NCBI RefSeq assembly: GCF_000006565.2
Contig: NC_031476.1
Span: 6,418,400-6,482,399, forward strand
From: Toxoplasma gondii ME49
Taxonomy: Eukaryota; Apicomplexa; Conoidasida; Eucoccidiorida; Sarcocystidae
Length of the DNA stretch: 64,000 bases
Direction of reading: 5' to 3'
Each line of letters opens with the position of its first letter. Within the stretch, counting starts at the first letter, position 1. Shown one piece after another: positions 60,133-64,000 of the stretch. The notes below the pieces were generated by a model, which saw only the letters and a list, made by a program, of their open reading frames with translations, had not been told where the DNA came from and did not search any database. The position numbers and the translations under genes are program-made.

Positions 60133-63100
60133 GATATCTGTTGACACAAGCTGCTCCGACGGATTCTTCCACCTTCCAGGCTCTTGTCATTTCACACGGG
60201 AGCAACCTCTTCAGAGCTGCCAAGAAGGCCTACAAGGCTTTGAGCTGCCTTCAGTCGGAAGCGACTCACAGAACGCACCAAAGGAATGCGTTTTCCAGGC
60301 TGGTGACTCTGGTCTGTCTTGGCCCCTGCTCTCACACAGCCTGCCTCTCGTTCTGCAGGCACGAAGATCGCCGGCACTACGTTCTCGCCACATGGAAAGC
60401 GCAGAATGGGGAAGCGAACAGAAGGACACAGAGGGCTCCGGGCACACAAATTGCCCCCGGGTCGTGGAGTGTGCTGGAAAAAGAAACAAACGCGCTTTGC
60501 CCCTGGTGGAACGCGAAAAGGACACAACACATAAAAAGACATCTACTTTCCGCACTGCGTGGTGCTCCCAAAGAAAACGAAACCCGAGTCACGCTGTATC
60601 CAGTCCACCGTTCATTAACTTCGTTAGAACACTCCCCTCGTTGCCTTCGGTGGACACAACTCACGGACACGTACTGAGGTTCGATACACGGGCCGCCTGT
60701 CGAGAACCGAAAACGTCGCCAAGGTTCAGAAACATGGTACAACAGAACTGCGAATTTCAAACGACGATGGGCGTCCCGAAAAACTGGAGGAAAGCGAAAA
60801 CCAGTGTCGCCGTGACAGCCTAAATGGCAAGGTCCCCCAAAGCAGCCGCGTCAAGACCCCCGACATGAGTAGAGGCGAGAGAGTCCCGGCGGGGGTACTC
60901 CTTGAACAGGCAAGTCAGAAACGTCTTACACCGGTGACAAAGATTCGACTCTCATTCGCCTCACACCTCCTACGTGGAAAGCAAGTTCCACCGACATCAA
61001 CAAGAACGACTGCCTTCTTCACATTCGCGTTTCCTCCGACCCACAGTAACCGCTCGCAGTTTTTCTTTTGCGCGCGGAGAGGTGAGAATCCCGGTTTCGC
61101 GACTCCTCTCTCCCTTGTACAAATATGCATGCGATCCGGGTTCGACTCTCAAACGGTCTAGTGTTTGGGCCACCAGACAGTTCACCCGTGTGCAATCCGA
61201 CAAAGCCTCTGGAAAACCCTGCCTCCGTTTCCCATCGCCTGTGGAGAAGATTTACACAATGATTCAAAGCAGAAAACCGCACCAGACAGAGGTCCCGGTC
61301 GGTCCAGTGTTCATTCCGGTCGCGTTTCGCTGAGCAAAACCCGCCAAGCCTAGACACGAAAAAGGCTGCGAGTAGAGGCACCGACGCGTTTCTGCGCTTC
61401 ACACGTGACCACTCCGGTGAAGCAGGGACGGGACGACCACACACTCGCGCCACACGACGAAAAAGACTTCTTCCGTGCAAGACGCGCCTTCGCGGGAGAC
61501 GGAGAGACTCAGGCAGAAAGCTCGCGAGGCTGCCAAGACCGCTGACGCCGGCACCCGCGCATTGAGAAACGCAGATGTGAGGCTGAAGCTGCGGGAGATG
61601 ACGACAGAGAAGGAATAATCAGGACGGGATCTCGAGGAGCGGTGACTACCGGGAGTCCTGGGTCGTCCACTGGAGAGTGAACGCGTCGTTCTACGGGCTG
61701 CTTCGACAGAAGGCGTTGAAGGAATCGGTGGACACTACAGAAAAACGGCAGTTTTCGATTTGGCAAACGGCGAGAAGGGAAGTTGCCCTTTGGCGGGCAC
61801 AGGCAGAAACGTGGCACCAGCTTCACTCCCCGTTCTTGCCGAAACTCGAGGAGAGGCCACTGGTGGCGCGCGAAACCACATTCACCGTCCGGCGCACCCA
61901 CCGAACAAAAGCGAACCAACGAAGGCAGGGTGTTTCCTCGCGGTAGGAAACTCCATGAGACTGAGTAGAAACTCAAGAACGGTACGTGTTCGCGCGATCG
62001 AGAGTGCGTCCACTTCCATGACGCCGGGCAGAAAGAGTGGAAGAAGAGACGGCTTCACAGTGCGGCACATCCCCGCCGTCTCATCCATTCCAGAAACCGG
62101 TTTCAGGCAGTTGCGCGCCGGTTTTGCTGAAAACGCATTTGGAGTGGTCTGTATACGACGGTGTGCTCGACCCTTGTTCTCGCTTTGACGCGATTGAATC
62201 ACTCGGCACACTTCCGGAACTGCCACAGGACAACCAGCAGAGGACCCGACGAAACAGTGGCTCATTGCCGCTGGCTGGTCGGGTGTGCATCCGAAGTGGG
62301 CTGCTCTCGCACTCTGAAAAACACTCATTCAGCCCCAGGTGGCGCAATGGTGGTGGCGAAGAGTGTCTGACCCCCAGGGAAGGTGGGGGGAGCAAACTGG
62401 CAGTCCGGGCGCTCTCTCAACCCGAATCATCGAAGAAAACTGGTTAGATGCGTTGGAAAACAGAAAATTTCTCCTTGGTATACCCTGCGACGTCGTCCTC
62501 GGGTTCTAGGGCAGGAGACGCGAACAGAGACGCCTTTGTTCGCAGATAAGCGACCAGAAGAAACGGGACTACCGCCTACCCTCCATGTGACAAGCTCGGT
62601 GCCACAGTGTTACGCAATGATCGGGCGCAACACCCTCGAAGCAGAACGGCCATGTGCCACGCAAAAGCATTCGCTTGTTACTCGCACTCCGCCCCAAACA
62701 GCCTCGTCCCGCACGCTGCAACCCCGAAGGCAAAAGCGCAATGAGAAAGAGACAGTGACGGTCAGGCGCCGACGAATTTTACCCCGCGGACTGCATTAGC
62801 CTGTGCGCCTGTCCATTCAACGGTGTGGTGACGCACGGCGTTCGAAACGGGGCTGCGAATCTCTCGACAACAACACAAGTGCTTCGTTGCCCAATAAAAA
62901 TTAAAAAAGACTCTGACTGCGTCCCCCGGGATGATGTTCGGCCGGTGCGAGTTCGGAGGAGATGAACGCGGAAAGGCTGTTGTTCGCCATAGGTCTCTGC
63001 GGGGCCGACTGACTTTTTTAACCATGCGTCTGCAAAACACACACTCTGACCACGTTTTTTTGAGGTTAGAGAGATCCGGGGCGACTGCTCTTTTTGAGTT

Positions 63101-64000
63101 AGTCTCTCCGATACACTAAGCGCTTGTCCGTTCGTATCGCTGCCTAAGCATCCCCCAGACTGGCGAAAAACGGAAAGCTTTCCACGGGAACTAAGAACGA
63201 AAACGGAAACTAAACCGCATGGTAACAGTTCGCCAGTGCACTCTTTCGGAAGCAAGAAGTCACGAGGGCCACCGGATACTTTGAAAGTCCCCCAGGGGAT
63301 TTGAAGCAGGAACATCAATCATGTCAGATAAAAGTGTACACACTGCGCTGGAGTGTAGTAGAAACTTTGTCAAATAAGGTGCCTCATCTGGCAGAGCGCC
63401 AATATGCCCGAGTGCTCTGCCGCCACATGGTTCCTTGGTGTGTTGGGAGATCTCTGAAGCGACATCAAAGAACGATTGAACGCCACTGTACTGGGCGGTA
63501 CGCAATTGACAGCGTCAGAAACACAATGCGTCTGCTCTTGTCTTAAACAGTCGTACGTTTTGAGGAGAAACTCGAGGACCGTCACCTCAACTGTTAGGAA
63601 CCAACACAGACCTGCGGAAGGCTGACGAAAGCAGGGCGACTCTTCTCGTACGTTGACCCCCGTTTTGCTTTTGTAGGAAGGTTTAAGGTGCTCTTTGGCT
63701 GGCTGACATACGCCTCTTGAGGCGGAATCCGTAGGCGACATGGCTCTCGTTGCTTGCTTCCCAATCACAGATTCCTATCATGGTTGCCATCAGTGATCAG
63801 ACCCGTTTCGGGGATACTAAAGAGGGGCTAAGGACGTTGTGGCAGTATGATACTTTGCACTCCTTGCTCGGTGTTACTCCTCTCGGCGAAGCCTACTCGG
63901 TGTGTTTCTCATTTACCTCGTGACGGGCAGCAAATTTTACCCAGAGGACAAAGTTGCAAAAGACTAGTCCAAGGAGAAAAACGTCAGCACGGTAGAACAC
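60133..64000. other. promoter side of the CELF-like gene and unassigned sequence
   Basis: Likely a long 5' leader and promoter of the CELF-like gene, followed by spacer to the window edge. Frames at 61677-61946, 62779-63318 and 63370-63768 have no start, splice or motif support. Confidence 0.3.

Noticed and set aside
59798..60823. 341-codon open frame on the plus strand
   Set aside because: Its first part lies opposite the first exon of the CELF-like gene, whose frame has the RRM and good splice sites. The peptide is Arg/Ser/Pro-rich without motifs, as expected of an antisense shadow.
62779..63318. 179-codon minus-strand frame upstream of the CELF-like gene
   Set aside because: No motif, no clear start; it probably lies in leader or spacer sequence.

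Overview
The window is nuclear DNA of a coccidian apicomplexan of the Toxoplasma/Neospora/Hammondia group. Base composition is roughly balanced. Genes are multi-exon with short introns whose donors are GTGAGT, GTAAGC or GTGCGT. Several starts sit in A-rich contexts such as AAAAATGGC. Proteins are swollen by Ser/Pro/Glu-rich low-complexity inserts, which is typical of Toxoplasma gondii. Nothing prokaryotic, viral or CRISPR-like is present. I joined exons by hand from splice motifs, reading frame and intron phase; all gene models are inferences without transcript support.

Left part (1-16.4 kb): a possible gene end at the left edge, a two-exon gene on the minus strand (645-1912), a candidate two-exon gene at 3620-4184, and a clear six-exon minus-strand gene for a three-finger CCCH zinc-finger protein (7939-11631). 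Next come a short secreted-type ORF (14265), a very A/T-rich island (14490-14770) and the resolvable 3' exons of an unrecognised gene (14986-15698).

Middle part (16.4-38 kb): a twelve-exon gene for the Rad2/XPG nucleotide-excision-repair nuclease (16410-26461), a tRNA island with two intact tRNA-Glu genes, a decayed tRNA-Glu inside a large inverted repeat and two tRNA-Val genes, and between the tRNA groups a 997-residue coiled-coil protein (31593-35074).

Right part (38-64 kb): a ten-exon minus-strand gene that looks like the mitochondrial TCAIM (DUF4460/DUF4461) family; head-to-head with it a DDI1-type retropepsin-like aspartyl protease (to 46724); two candidate small genes (46851-48827 and 50397-52373); and a 2,103-residue CELF/Bruno-like RNA-binding protein on the minus strand (52833-60132). 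The last 3.9 kb hold no gene I can support.

The genes do not form a pathway. They are housekeeping and regulatory genes (DNA repair, RNA binding, tRNA, mitochondrial, proteolysis) in the usual mixed order of an apicomplexan chromosome. The most unusual signals are the exon-duplication signature in the CCCH gene, the retropepsin with a large insertion, the TCAIM-like gene with an in-frame stop that must be spliced out, the tRNA-Glu inverted duplication and several small split genes that simple ORF calling would miss.
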